Assembly: GCA_030374735.1 (NCBI GenBank)
Contig: JASCIV010000036.1
Location: forward strand, 1-64,000
Length of the DNA: 64,000 nucleotides
Reading direction: 5' to 3'
Source of the DNA: Gracilaria caudata
Lineage: Eukaryota; Rhodophyta; Florideophyceae; Gracilariales; Gracilariaceae
The translations under genes were made by a program, and so were the position numbers. Shown here in pieces: positions 40,210-51,531 of the stretch (position 1 is its first letter; each line of letters starts with the position of its first letter). Under the pieces are notes generated by a model. That model saw nothing but the letters and a program-made list of their open reading frames with translations. It had not been told where the DNA came from and did no database searches.

Positions 40210-43089
40210 TTACGCCTGAGCCAAGCAGTTGCTAACAACCTCGAACACGTCCTTTGACAACCCTTCCGTCTGCTTGATCTTCTTTAACTCTGTTTCCATT
40301 TGGGATTGCCTGGTCGCGTCGTACTTGCGCCATCGAGTAAACGATCTCGCAATTCGCGCGGCAACCTGCGGGTTAATGCGATCCAATCGGGACACTTGTT
40401 CTGACAGGAACCTGTAGCCACTACCATCCGTAGGCATATGAACGTTTGCTGCTCCATATCCCCGCAACAGCGCATACACCTTATTCGGTACGGTTTCGCT
40501 GTAAGACTCGTGAGCAGTGAGACCCTTCACGATGTCAAACACATCGTCCCGTGTGCAGGTCGACTGAATGCCCAGCCACTTGTCGACGACCAAAAGATCC
40601 GACTTCCACTTGTCATAGAATTCTTCAAGTGCGATTTCGCGTTCTGGACTAGTGCTCGAAGACAGAATTCGCAAAGCAGCCAGAACATCAGTCATGTTGG
40701 TACCGCTTCGCACAATTTTCAGGCACAGTTCAAACACTTCCTCGTTTTCAAGTGTTGCCAAGTATGTTAAAGCCACATTCTTCAATACACGCTTGCCTTG
40801 CGACTCGGGATCCAGTTTGTACTCAGTGGAGTCCGCCTGACCCTGGTCGAAGATCTTTTGAAGGTCCTCTCGAAGATTTTCAGCCAGTTGTTTCATGAAG
40901 TACTTCCTGGCAGCTCGGATGCGCACCGGATCAGCCACATCCACTTGTTCAGTGATGTACGACTCTGGCGGCAACACAAATACTTCCGCGCGCAATGCAG
41001 CGTCAATCTCGCTTTTTGTCAAAGTTTGCCTGAAAGAATTGATGATCGCCGCTGGCACTGGAGGAAACTCTTCATCGCTACTGACGCATTTCACTATGAA
41101 GTTCATGGCAAGCTTCTGACCAGACTCCCAACGGTTGAACTCATCGGTATCATTAGCCATAAGGAATGCCAGTTCATCGTCCGACACGCCTCCCTCTCTC
41201 TCGAGTTTCACCGGCGCACTAAATCCACGAAGTAGCGAAGGGACAGATCCTTTAGGCACATTGTGGAGAACGAACGTTTCATCTTTAGACGAAAAGTTCA
41301 AAACCTTGGTTAGGGTCGGCTCAGAGCCGTCCCTCAAGTCAACGGGTACAGGTGATCCGTCTGGACCAATGATACCCATGCGGATTGGAATAAGCATGGG
41401 TTCTGTCGTGGGCTGTTTCGAGGTTGCCGGAATCATCTGGTTGAGTTTCAGAGACAGAGTTGATTCTACGTCATTGTAAGAGACATCAACAGTCACAACT
41501 GGTGTACCAGACTGATTGTACCATTTTCGGAAAACAGTCAGGTCTACTTCTGGATTAGCGTCTTGAATGGCTTGAACCCAGTCCTCGCAGGTAACGGCCT
41601 TACCATCGTTACGGCTAAAGTAGATATCAGTGCCTTTGCGGAAGCCCTTCGGGCCCACCAAGGTTTTCAGCATCCTGATAACCTCAGCGCCCTTGTTGTA
41701 TACTGTAGCTGTATAGAAAGAATTGCATGTGATGTACGAAGCCGGGCGAATAGGATGCGACATTGGTCCAGCATCTTCGGCGAACTGTGCGGCCCTCAAA
41801 ATGGCCACATCACGAATTCGCTTCACAGTTTCCGAGTTCATATCTGCAGAAAAGCTTTAATCACGAAATACAGTCAATCCTTCCTTGAGAGAAAGTTGGA
41901 ACCAAGAGCTCACAGTAACACGGTTGCCACTGTAGTTGTGGAAATATTCATGAGCCACCACTCCCTCTACGTTGTTAAAGTCGGTGTCGGTGGCAGTCTC
42001 CGGACTTACAAGCACATACTTGCTGTTAAAAATATTAAGAGATGTGTTTTCCATGGCACCAAATACAAAGGTGGGTACGGCCACAATGTTGAAGACATCG
42101 TAGTTGTACTCCAAACCATACACCTCTTCATCCCATTTCATGGCCTTCTTGAGACTTCTCATAGCATGATCACATTTGCGAACCTCTGAGTCTCCCTTGA
42201 CAAATACCTTAAGATTCACTTCCCTTCCATTCATGGTAACAAACTTATCGCTTAAATGCGCAAGATCACCAGCAACCAAAGCAAATAGATAGCAGGGTTT
42301 TGGGAAGGTATCTTCGAACTGAGCCCAGTGACGATTGTCAGAAGATTCGCCGGAAGAAACGCAGTTGCCATTGCTTAGAAGCACAGGATACTTGTTGCGG
42401 TCCCCTTCTACACGAACGGAGAATGTCGCCATCACATCGGGACGATCGACGTAAAAGGTTATTCTACGGAAGCCTTCAGCCTCACATTGCGTGCAGTAGT
42501 CTCCTTGGGACATGTAAAGGCCTTCCAAGACGGTATTCTTCGCAGGACGAATCTTAACAACGCTTTCGAAAGTAAATTTGCTCGTAGGCAAAACGCTTGG
42601 GGAAATGGTAAGCGTATTTGCTCTTTGATCATACACGTAGTCTGAATCCTGGAGCACATTACCATCGATCTTAAGCGATGCAGGCTGCAAAGCAAGCCCC
42701 TCACCATCAAGAACAAGCGGCGTGCCAGCATCGCAAGCAGGACGAATCTGTAACTTTCCACGAACAACCGTGTCAAGTCCGTCGTCATCAAGTTCAAAGC
42801 ACAAATCGGTGTGCGAAATGAAATAAGGAGGAGGGGTATAATCAGCCAGATACTTGACCTTGGGTTCAGTAGATACAGTAGCTACCGCCGGCTCTGCACT
42901 GACATCAGCAGCGGCACGAGCATTGGCTGCCGTGTTGGATGCGGTGGTGGCCATGGCGCGTCGACGGAGAGCGGCTGTGAAGATAGGGACGAACTTGGAT
43001 TGACGGTGAACGATTGAGGGGCGTGTGGCGGGTCGAAGGAGGGAGGCACAGGTCACAAAGGCGGTGCGGCGGATGGCGTGGTGCATCAT
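40210..43089 (-). CDS. PepN-type M1 aminopeptidase, with one in-frame TAA
   Basis: One continuous minus-strand frame of about 960 codons broken only by TAA at 41857-41859. The N-terminal part (from the ATG at 43089) begins with an Arg-rich targeting-like stretch, then the M1 core: GAMENTSLNIFN and HEYFHNYSGNRVT (HExxH zinc motif), ending SLKEGLTVFRD. The C-terminal part resumes in the same frame with FSADMNSETVKRIRD and continues QFAEDAGPMSHPIRP to the helical C-terminal domain. In E. coli PepN the interrupted place reads RDQEFS; here the Gln codon position is TAA (CAA to TAA would be one transition) and the next is Ser. GAMEN is followed by Thr where E. coli has Lys. M1 enzymes remove N-terminal residues; a plastid or mitochondrial location is plausible. 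Nonsense allele, sequencing error or readthrough cannot be told apart. Confidence 0.8.
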
Positions 43090-44307
43090 TCTTATCGGGA
43101 CGTGGCTGGAAGGTGGGCCGCGCGTGTGCACCTTGTGTTCGAACGTGGCCCAGCGGTGCGGAGCGACGCAGTTTTACGCCAAGGTGGCATCACGCGCGCC
43201 ATTGATCTGGCTTGCAACGTGTATGATCCCTGTTCAAAAGTGCGTACTCGGAGCCATGAATAGACACCGCCTATAGCCTCTTCTCTCGAGATCTCGAAGG
43301 CATAATGTTAGACTGTTTACCTCACCAATCCGGAGACATCTTGCAAGGGTTATCCTTATAACCCTCTTCGTAGATATTTCTCTGAGAAGATTTTTTTTGC
43401 AAGTCTTGTTCCGCTGCGAAGAACGTTCTGCAAGCAGACGGTTTCTGTTCTTCAAACATTCATGAACTAAACTCTAAAGCTGAGGTCAAACAGGCGATGA
43501 GAGATCGAAAACGAGAGAGCACCTGCACTGATTTCCTAACATTTATGTTTCTGGAAAGCTTAGGAGCTCCTTAAGATACGAACAAGATTCTGGGCATTTG
43601 GCTATGCAGTTTGAAACTTGTTGAGCTGTTGAGTGACGGAAGCATTCCATATTGGTTCAAAAGCTTCCCAATCAGCCCAAATTTCCTCTTGTAGATATCC
43701 AAGCGGTTGCATGAAACTTTCATGATGGAAGCAGGTCTACTCTAGGGATAGAGCAAAACAGAAACGAACCTGGCAGGAAGGCGCATATGCGATGGTGGCG
43801 AACGAGGAGAAACATTTCGAATAATTGCCAAAATCTAAATCGGATAATATTAAGAATGAATTCTTATGTAAGCCTGCGCAGAGGAGAAGTCCTCCGTGGC
43901 TCCGTATCTACGTGTAGCGTTCTACCGTCGTTCTACAACGGTAAAGGGCTAGCGAACGCCACCCTTGGTAGCTAGCGTTCTACAGCAGTCGCTACAAGGA
44001 TCCGCGCCGCCCGGAACGGAAAGGTTGTTTCCCAGCCCCGCTTCTCGCACCTCAAGTGCCGTCGGCGCTGCACTTGGTTTTTCTTCGCAACCCCTTTCAC
44101 AGCCACATCCCCCGAGTACAGCACTCAGCCGATGAAGAGAACCTTGCGTCCATCACTGTCCTGCCATCCGGGCTATTACCGCTGTTCCCAGTAGTTTGTC
44201 TCGTCTACGCAACCCACAAGCTGTCAGTCAGAGGAAGAGGTTTCAGTGTGGGTGCCTTCCCGCACCATTTTGTTTTGTCGCCAATCCCTCGCATCTGGTT
44301 CGCAGCG
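43090..44307. other. Spacer between aminopeptidase and DHHC genes
   Basis: 1.2 kb. A short degenerate repeat of 'agcgttctac' lies near 43910-43985. The frame of the DHHC gene is open upstream to about 44056 but without an ATG. Nothing else recognised. Confidence 0.5.
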
Positions 44308-45384
44308 ATGCCGCTTCAAATACATCCTAATTCCGCTTCCATTCTACAACGTCTCTATCCGAGTGTTCGTCTCGCACCATGTACAAAGTTACGCGTTGCT
44401 GGTTTTGTGCCCGTTCTTCTGGTACTAACTCTGCAAGTATTGGCTTACATCACCGCTGTTCCAGGCGCACTTATTCCATTATGTCTACGTTTCCCCATCC
44501 CTTCTATCATTTTGTTACTTATCTTTCACTTCATCTTCATTAATGTCGTTGCCAACTACCTATTACTTGTCTTCATTGATCCTGGTTCACCCCCCGATCA
44601 TTGGTGTGCATCGCCGCCCCCAACCTTTCAAAGGTATCGTGCGCGAAAGACCGATCAAAACGAGCGAGAAAACCTACTTCACTACGATTCGGAGGCCACA
44701 TTTCCATATGCGAATCTCATGAAGGAGCGAACGTATGAAGGGCATCTTCGTTACTGTCGCTTTTGCAATGCATACAAACCAGACCGTTCACATCACTGCT
44801 CTGTTTGTAGACGTTGTATATTACGTATGGATCATCATTGCGTGTTTGTCAACAATTGCATATCGTTTTATAATCACAAGTTCTTTATTGGATTTGTAAC
44901 GTATGCATTTCTGGGCTGTCTCAACGTAGCCATCGTTGCGTTTCCCACCTTCATCGACATCATTGCAGTAAGCCCAACCACGGCGTCCAACTTTCGTTTG
45001 GAGCAACTGGCTTTCGTCACCGAGAGGCTTGTATCGTTGCGGTTCTCCACAAAGCAGTTTTCAGCTGCTGGCCAACTTGCAGAGCCAATCAAGACCATTG
45101 CGATGATAGGTTATATAACCACTGCCGCGTTCACTTTTGCACTTGGTGTTTTTGTGTCCATGCACTTTTATCTCACGTCCAAGGGGAGGACCACTATTGA
45201 AATGTATGAAATCACAGATCCTGTTCGTGCCCCATATGTAATGCAGTATGATCTAGGTACCGCGAAGAATTTCAAGAGTGTGTGCGGGTCGCGTCCCTTT
45301 TGTTGGCTGTTTCCAACGCGAGCATATATCGAGGGTGACGGAATATCATACGAAAGACGATCAGACGCTGAGAATGTCGTGTAA
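44308..45384 (+). CDS. DHHC-type protein S-acyltransferase
   Basis: 358 residues from the ATG at 44308. Four hydrophobic segments: VAGFVPVLLVLTLQVLAY, IILLLIFHFIFINVVANYL, then after the Cys-rich domain FIGFVTYAFLGCLNVAIV and TTAAFTFALGVFVSMHFYL. The cysteine-rich domain reads YCRFCNAYKPDRSHHCSVC and RCILRMDHHCVFVNNCIS, with the DHHC catalytic motif and the usual zinc cysteines. These enzymes palmitoylate cytosolic cysteines of membrane proteins, at Golgi, endosome or plasma membrane. The canonical position after the last helix has TTIEMYEI, matching the family's TTxE motif. Convergent with DAP3, 52 bp apart. Confidence 0.9.
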   Translation: MPLQIHPNSASILQRLYPSVRLAPCTKLRVAGFVPVLLVLTLQVLAYITAVPGALIPLCLRFPIPSIILLLIFHFIFINVVANYLLLVFIDPGSPPDHWCASPPPTFQRYRARKTDQNERENLLHYDSEATFPYANLMKERTYEGHLRYCRFCNAYKPDRSHHCSVCRRCILRMDHHCVFVNNCISFYNHKFFIGFVTYAFLGCLNVAIVAFPTFIDIIAVSPTTASNFRLEQLAFVTERLVSLRFSTKQFSAAGQLAEPIKTIAMIGYITTAAFTFALGVFVSMHFYLTSKGRTTIEMYEITDPVRAPYVMQYDLGTAKNFKSVCGSRPFCWLFPTRAYIEGDGISYERRSDAENVV

Positions 45385-45436
45385 ATTAAATGAGAAGCGG
45401 GTGTGCCACTTAGTGCGATTTGCATTATGCGTCATG

Positions 45437-46585
45437 TCAGCGACCATAGAATACTCTACGCATTTGATCGGCACGACCCCCCGCGAGTGCTGTTAATCTA
45501 TCAGTATACGCTTTGCCTTGTTCTCGCTTCAAGCCTCCCTGCTCGAATGTTGCACACAACGCCTTCAGTTCGCCACTGCTCAGTTCCGGGACTTCAACGT
45601 GCAAAGCCTCTTGTTTCGGTGCGCTTCGAATACGATCTCTGAAAGAGTGCCACCACAAATTTCCGCTAGGGTCGTTGCTGACGTCTTCACTGAGCGGGAA
45701 ATCGACCACAGAACGCACCCGGGACTTGCGCCAGTCCTCTATGGCAGCATTGGTATCGGTTGCCAATATCACATATCCGTTGCGCAGAGCCTTCGCTGTG
45801 TTCTCAATTTTGTCGCGACCCAAATGTTGCGCGATGACGCGAATACTGTTGGCGTGAAGACGGTGGTTGCGTTCATTGATCATGCATGTTAGTCCCACGA
45901 GGGCGTGGTAATCATCGATGATTATACCTACTGTGTGATCGGTAACAGCGAATTCTCTCAGAAGCTGATGTAGGACGTCACCGGCCTCTATTGGATGGTT
46001 TATCCAATCCGAATCAATATCGGTAAGCAAATCCAAACCGAATTGAACGAGTTCTCGCAATGTGTTGCAATGTTGAGTGAGCGGAGTGGAAAGATCTTGA
46101 TGGCAAGGCAATTCGTCGAGCTCTTTGGAATGGGCATTTAGCAGGTCTTCAAACAGTCTTCGAGTTTGGGTAGGTCTATCGTAGAATCGAACCGCTGGCA
46201 ATCCATCTAAGTGGGGCTCCATTCCGTCCACTGATTTAGCTGTGAAGAAACCGTCACCGTTTGTCCAGTCATGTGCCGATGGTATGTGTAGTACGACATG
46301 GTTGTGCTTCCGAGCAAATGTGACTGCTTGTGACAGAAGCGCTGACTTTCCCACACCAGTGGGACCATCCAGTAACATGATAGATGGCTTATCCCGCGCG
46401 GCCAGGATTTCGCGCAGTATGTGAGTGGTGTTACGAATCAAAGTCTTTCCGTTAGCAGCTTTCGATGTTGATTCAAGGGGTTCCAGGGATATGGTTTGGT
46501 CGGAAGCTGGTTGTGGTACTGCCAAAGAACGCTTCGTGACTTGATACAGATTGTTTGGTCGCCTGAATGCTGTTAATCTGATCAT
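45437..46585 (-). CDS. DAP3: Mitochondrial ribosomal protein mS29 / DAP3
   Basis: 382 residues, about the size of the family (human DAP3 398). N-terminus MIRLTAFRRPNNLYQVTKR is a likely mitochondrial presequence. A P-loop GPTGVGKSALL follows at about residue 75, then DWTNGDGFFT and the Walker-B-type IIIDDYHALVG; WWHSF and a helical C-terminal part match the DAP3 layout. It is a GTP-binding component of the mitochondrial small ribosomal subunit head. The ATG at 46585 is the first in frame. Divergent from AP-3 mu, 564 bp apart. Confidence 0.85.
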   Translation of the reverse strand: MIRLTAFRRPNNLYQVTKRSLAVPQPASDQTISLEPLESTSKAANGKTLIRNTTHILREILAARDKPSIMLLDGPTGVGKSALLSQAVTFARKHNHVVLHIPSAHDWTNGDGFFTAKSVDGMEPHLDGLPAVRFYDRPTQTRRLFEDLLNAHSKELDELPCHQDLSTPLTQHCNTLRELVQFGLDLLTDIDSDWINHPIEAGDVLHQLLREFAVTDHTVGIIIDDYHALVGLTCMINERNHRLHANSIRVIAQHLGRDKIENTAKALRNGYVILATDTNAAIEDWRKSRVRSVVDFPLSEDVSNDPSGNLWWHSFRDRIRSAPKQEALHVEVPELSSGELKALCATFEQGGLKREQGKAYTDRLTALAGGRADQMRRVFYGR

Positions 46586-47149
46586 TTCGAGTGATGATAG
46601 GTGCGCGGCTCAGAGTTTGCTCCGCCGGAATTAGCAGATCGATTGATACGTTTGGTTCGAGGGGTGATCCCGCCCAGACCTCCAATTTGGTTTTTGAGTT
46701 TTGCTACGGGATTCGCCTCGCGGGTTGTTAATGCAGGGCGTAAATCTCAACGAGTTGCGGTCTAAGAGCAACAAGAAAGGCGGCGGATGCGAGGAAACCT
46801 GCCAAGGTTTTAAACACCAACTTGACTACGGAGAAAAGTACGAAGCGTTGCCGATATCCACAGAGTGCATGAATAAGCTTGCTCGGGATGGATTTTCATA
46901 GGAACTTATTTTTGTAAATTGCACCACAATCAGTTATGGATGCAGTCATCCGTGTGTCAACCAGTTTCGCTTTGCATGTGTTCCACCGTCCTCCCCCCAT
47001 CGAACGACGAGCCCACTCTTCTTCTTGACGCTTTTACGTATAAGTGAGCTCATTTATTCCGGAACATTTGCGGCCACCCTGCTTTTCACCTCACTCGATC
47101 TCGAACACTTCTCCGCTTGCCTGGCCGCGTTCACGAGGCTTCACCCACA
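46586..47149. other. Divergent spacer between DAP3 and AP-3 mu
   Basis: 564 bp. It holds a TATA box at 47039 for AP-3 mu; short frames show nothing recognisable. Confidence 0.5.
47039..47044 (+). promoter_or_regulatory. TATA box of AP-3 mu
   Basis: TATAAG in 'acgtataagtg', 111 bp before the ATG at 47150. Confidence 0.45.
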
Positions 47150-48427
47150 ATGATTCACAGTATTCTAGTGTTGAACCCGGCGTCCGAGGTGTTGATCGAA
47201 AAGCATTATCGTGGCAAGCTGCCAAGAACCGATCTGTCTACATCTCTTCCGCTCTTGTCGACAGCAAAGGGTGCCCAGATCAACTTGAATATGAATGGCT
47301 TAACTCTAATTGCAACAACATCGACAGATACCAATCCAATGTTTATGTCACAGTTTCTCACATCTCTCGCAGAGACTTTGGTGGACTACTTTGGTGAGTT
47401 GAATGAACACGCTATCAAGGACAACTTTGTAACAGTATATGAGCTTCTCGATGAAATGTTGGACAACGGATTTCCGTCTACTTTGGAATCAAATATGCTG
47501 AAAGAGTTGATATCGCCACCCTCAATGCTGAATCGCATGTTCGAACAGCTTGGCGCCGAAGCCGCAGCCCCAGTCAATGCCCCATCGCTTTACTCCTGGC
47601 GGCGCGGAAACGTATCATACGCACAGAACGAGATATTCGTGGACATAATCGAAACTATTGATGCCACGTTTGATGCAGCGCATCGCCGTCTGTCGCACTT
47701 GCTGCTATCAGGGGTAGTTCAGGTGAACTCTAGATTATCAGGAACTCCCGATGTGACCATGAGCATGCGGTCTCAAGCACCATTCGACGATGTCTGCTTT
47801 CATCATTCAGTTCGTCGAGAACGTTATATGCAATCGAAACTGCTTTCGTTTGTTCCGCCTGATGGGGTTTTCAAACTTATGGGGTACACCATTCGGGATT
47901 CTCGTGGAGTAACCTTGCCTGTTGAAGTTGGTTCACGCTTCGACTTTGACGTCAGAGCAGGGACTGGTAGCGTATCCGTGAGTCTCATACCTCGTTTCCC
48001 TGTGCCTAGTCGTGATCCGCGGCAACCGAGTTTGATGTTAGCTCAAGTGATGTCGGCTGCTGGGGCAAAGTCATCACCTGAAGTGGAGAACATAATGACG
48101 GACGTGTCGGTTAGGATTCCATTTGGAAGCGGTGTGACTGGAGCGTCTCTCAGCGCGAATTATGGAACCGTTCAGTTTGACTCTTCCAATGGAACGTGTA
48201 ACTGGAACATTGGTGTGGTTGCGCGAGGGAAGACCCCCTCGCTTGTCGGTAACGTAAGCCTCAACGCCGAGATTCGGAATCCACAGGTGGTAGTCTCATT
48301 CAGAATACCTGGGTTCTCGGCGAGCGGGGTTGGAGTTGATAGCCTGGACATAGCTGGTGAGCGATACAAGTACTACAAAGGATTGAAATGCGTAACAAAA
48401 GCTGGTTGTTACGAGTTTCGGACATAA
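47150..48427 (+). CDS. AP3M: AP-3 adaptor complex subunit mu
   Basis: 425 residues, close to the usual ~418. The N-terminal longin-like domain starts MIHSILVLNPASEVLIEKH, followed by VYELLDEMLDNGFP, the typical mu-chain helix with the preceding cargo-adaptor core. The C-terminal mu-homology domain ends NPQVVVSFRIPGFSASG, then YKYYKGLKCVTKAGCYEFRT, which has the AP-3 mu pattern (YKGxKxVTKAG). PSLVGNVSL also matches AP-3. The complex sorts cargo from endosomes or the trans-Golgi to lysosome- or vacuole-related organelles by recognising tyrosine-based signals. The ATG at 47150 fits the family start. Confidence 0.9.
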   Translation: MIHSILVLNPASEVLIEKHYRGKLPRTDLSTSLPLLSTAKGAQINLNMNGLTLIATTSTDTNPMFMSQFLTSLAETLVDYFGELNEHAIKDNFVTVYELLDEMLDNGFPSTLESNMLKELISPPSMLNRMFEQLGAEAAAPVNAPSLYSWRRGNVSYAQNEIFVDIIETIDATFDAAHRRLSHLLLSGVVQVNSRLSGTPDVTMSMRSQAPFDDVCFHHSVRRERYMQSKLLSFVPPDGVFKLMGYTIRDSRGVTLPVEVGSRFDFDVRAGTGSVSVSLIPRFPVPSRDPRQPSLMLAQVMSAAGAKSSPEVENIMTDVSVRIPFGSGVTGASLSANYGTVQFDSSNGTCNWNIGVVARGKTPSLVGNVSLNAEIRNPQVVVSFRIPGFSASGVGVDSLDIAGERYKYYKGLKCVTKAGCYEFRT

Positions 48428-49253
48428 AGAGAAAGGATTATTATAGGAATCGTGATGAAAGTGCGCACCAAGATAAGCGGAACACAGGAAAACCTAAGAC
48501 GCGGCGTTCTTCAATGTCTTTGTGTTTAGTAAGTCAGGGCACATATCCACGGCGAAGCTCTTCTCCTATTGTCACCGCACATGAAGCTGGTCCACAATCG
48601 TACGGTGAAGTTCATGCTGCGGGTATGTGCAGAAAATGATGCTGGCATGCAACATAGAAGTAAGGTTTGTAACTACATGCCAAGCTACAACGTGTCGATT
48701 CAAGCCCTATTGCGGGGATGGGCTTTGCGTTTCTTGGCGATCTCAACGTAGTCATAATTAGTTGTCTTCTTCAAACCCATAACAGTAACCCTAGGCCTTT
48801 CCGATACTCAACCTTTCGCTGCGCATGCTTCGGTAGCCAATTAGTTTCAATAGACCTCAAGATTGTTCCACTAACTGGAGCTACAACCGCTACGGCGAAT
48901 GCTTGTATCAGCCATTTTCCTGTCTGAGCATGTGTACTACATCCATGCAACATGACACAATCGGTCCGCTCACATTAAAACGAGAAGGTGAAGTGAGTAC
49001 AATGAGAAGTTCCGAAGAGCTCAAGTTGGGCGTTGGATACAGTTCCTGTTTCAAAGCGGGAAAGGAGTCTCTTGAGGCTGGAATTTTAAGGGCCGCAAGG
49101 AAGAAGATAAGAAAATTTGAGTTTCGTGTACTGGAAGTCAGAAAGCGCAGATATCTCTGCGACCAGCTCAAGACGGCAGGTCGTCAATGGGCGAAAGGCA
49201 ATCTGCTCTTCGTCGGCTCGATTTAATGGAGTAATTCTATTCTGGTTGTGGGC

Positions 49254-49282
49254 AATCTACCTTCATAATATGAAGGTAGATT
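49254..49282. repeat. Perfect inverted repeat, 14-bp arms
   Basis: aatctaccttcata (49254-49267), one base, exact complement (49269-49282). Confidence 0.9.
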
Positions 49283-49944
49283 ATTGTCCCGGAAAGCCAA
49301 GTTTGAGGTGATTGTGTCGAGCTTGTGGCCGCCATTCTTGGAATGCATAACGGCCATCATGGCATCGAACAATGATTGTTCGATAATAACTAACGAGATC
49401 GAAAGTAAGGAAGGCCACCAAGAGGCGGATCACACCTGATGGGAACCCAGAAAACAACTATCATAGTGGGTCTGTGATTGGATGTACTAAATACAGATGT
49501 TACACGTTCCCGTAATAAATGCGCATATGTTTTTTGGTTACCTTCTTCTCAGTATTGTCGTTGCTGAAAGCGTGCACCGACCGCTCTCTCTGAGAAACGC
49601 TCAATCTTGTCAACCACCGGCTATCTTAAAAAAATAGGAAGCGGAAGTTGGTATATTTTCTTACAAATCCATTCAAGACGTCAATTTCTCGTTGTTCTCA
49701 AGAAGGTTTACAGCATTCACAGCGTCTGCGAGACTGCCAAACGATTTCAATTAAAGCCACGGGATGCATAGAGATTCCCACATGCTCGCAATTATTTATG
49801 TACGGTGAAAATGACCATGTAGCGAATGCAAACCATTTTATCCTTCCAGAATTACAATTGCTTTCCACTTCTATCGCCAATTGTTCAGCAATTTAACTAC
49901 TTCCAAACTTTAAATTCCATCTCCGTAGCGTCTGGCAGTCAGGC

Positions 49945-50250
49945 CGGGAGTGGTGCCCCGGCCTAGTGGAAGAATTATCGAGAACCAAATTGGAAGCATC
50001 GGGTTCGAACCCTGAAAGAGCAATGCGAAGAACAAGAAATAATGAACAATGTCGGACAGGGGCGAGTACGGACCTAGGCCAGGGTCTAGATGACGGAGAA
50101 CATGGAAGAAGACGGACCTAGGCCAGGGCCTAGATAACGGAGAACATGGAAGAAGACGGACCTAGGCCAGGGCCTGGATGAAGAAGAACCGGGAATAAAA
50201 TAGGCCTGGGCCAGGGCCTGGGGAGGCTAGGGGGAGGGCAACCAAGGAAC
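49945..50250 (+). mobile_element. tRNA-derived SINE-like element
   Basis: A Pol III box A-like sequence (cggcctagtgg, 49959-49969) and a perfect box B-like sequence (ggttcgaaccc, 50002-50012) stand at tRNA-like spacing. A T-stem can form around box B (tcggg with cctga), but no matching 5' acceptor strand is visible, so it is not an intact tRNA gene. Directly downstream lies a 44-bp tandem repeat. tRNA-like head plus unrelated body is the SINE design; an internal tandem repeat as body is unusual. Ends are estimates; no target-site duplication was found. Confidence 0.6.
50067..50230 (+). repeat. 44-bp tandem repeat, three to four units
   Basis: Units beginning gacctaggccaggg start at 50071, 50115 and 50159; a diverged fourth starts near 50203. 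The unit core is gacctaggccagggcctag followed by gataacggagaacatggaag. The core is itself partly palindromic (ctaggcc and ggcctag). Confidence 0.9.
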
Positions 50251-51318
50251 CCTAGTTCGAAGACTCAGAGGGGGAAGGTGCCATCAGAGTCTTATTAAAT
50301 CGGGTAAATATTTTTCTCCTGCTTACAAAGTTTTGCTCAGTTCATAGTATTCTTTCTTAAATTTGTCACAAGTTGTCTCAACAGTACGGGATCTTTATGG
50401 TGTTCAAGAATCGGGTCGCATTGGGATAGTTTTCCATAAATACAAATTATATGCTTGTACATACGTCGAACAATTGGATCTTGACCAGGGGCGTATATGT
50501 GACTACATTTTTAAGCATCTCAGAAGTCATAATCATCTACTGAATTTCTAAGTCAGTCATATTCTAGTCAAATTTAGTCACCTTGCGTACTAACATTGTT
50601 TTACACTATCTGCAATGCACCTTTGTCAACCAAAATGAGGAAAACACTTCCCATGGGATGAGAAATCCTGCTTTGAACGACAAATTGTTGTCAGCTCGTT
50701 TCAAACAAAAACAAGAATCATTTCCTTCATTTCTAGTGTGCTGGTGAGTGCTCCTGAGGCGATCTATAACAATTAAAAACTTAATATATGCGTAGCTTGC
50801 ACCCTTAAGGGTGTTTAACCTCCGAACCTTTTATACAGCATATATTACAGGTTTTGAATGGTCTGTTGGTGGCTTAATGAACACGTATAAGGTCACTGAC
50901 TAAATACCATTTTTTTCGCGTTAGTCAGTCTGTCACGGCTCTGATCTTGACATAGTCAGAAGCAAGACAACCTTGACTTCAAACCACATGTCAATGGCTC
51001 TGTTCAAATTGTTCATTGGTTTGTCCGGGAGATTTTGGCTATGAAAACCATCGGTCTAGTCGTAATAATGACGTATGTTAAAGTCCACACACTCATTAAC
51101 AATTTCAGCAGAGCGCACTCCAAAACGAGGGGGTACTCAGTGAATAGAAAAGTTGTCGTCCTGTGCGGGGTAATTCGCCCATCCTAGTGCGTCGGTCTTG
51201 CTGTCGATGACAAGCTCTTAAGGAGTGAAGCGGAGTCACACTGTCGTGCCTAAAACGGGTAGGCATGTGGCAAGAACTACAATGCCCGTGTGAGATTAAT
51301 TCTTTTATACGAGCAACA

Positions 51319-51356
51319 GCAGAAGGAGGGCGCAAAAGTTTGCGCCCTCCTTCTGC
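51319..51356. repeat. Perfect inverted repeat, 18-bp arms
   Basis: gcagaaggagggcgcaaa (51319-51336), two bases, exact complement (51339-51356). The most GC-rich and longest of the perfect inverted repeats here. Confidence 0.9.
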
Positions 51357-51531
51357 GCAAACTGCAAAACAGGAACGTGTTCATCTTACGAGACTGACTT
51401 GAAAGCACAGCCCACCGAGAGACATATGATGTACACTTGGTCCGCAGCAAAGAAGGCCCTCCTGCGGCAGCTTCAGACGATTAGTGCTTTGCATAGCAAA
51501 TACGCTTTTCTTATAAGGAATGTCTTGCTAC

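Larger units (their letters stand above)
48428..51531. other. 3.1-kb gene-free region with repeats
   Basis: No coding gene supported. Contains two perfect inverted repeats, at 49254-49282 and 51319-51356, and a SINE-like element at about 49945-50250. The remainder is AT-rich with short frames. Confidence 0.55.

Noticed and set aside
41845..41866. A 21-nt intron removing the TAA in the aminopeptidase
   Set aside because: GT...CAG ends exist, but an intron that short is not credible and its removal would delete the conserved RDQEFSA stretch.
49945..50023. Intact tRNA gene
   Set aside because: Box A and box B are good, but no 5' acceptor strand pairs with the 3' end, and no clear anticodon arm was found.
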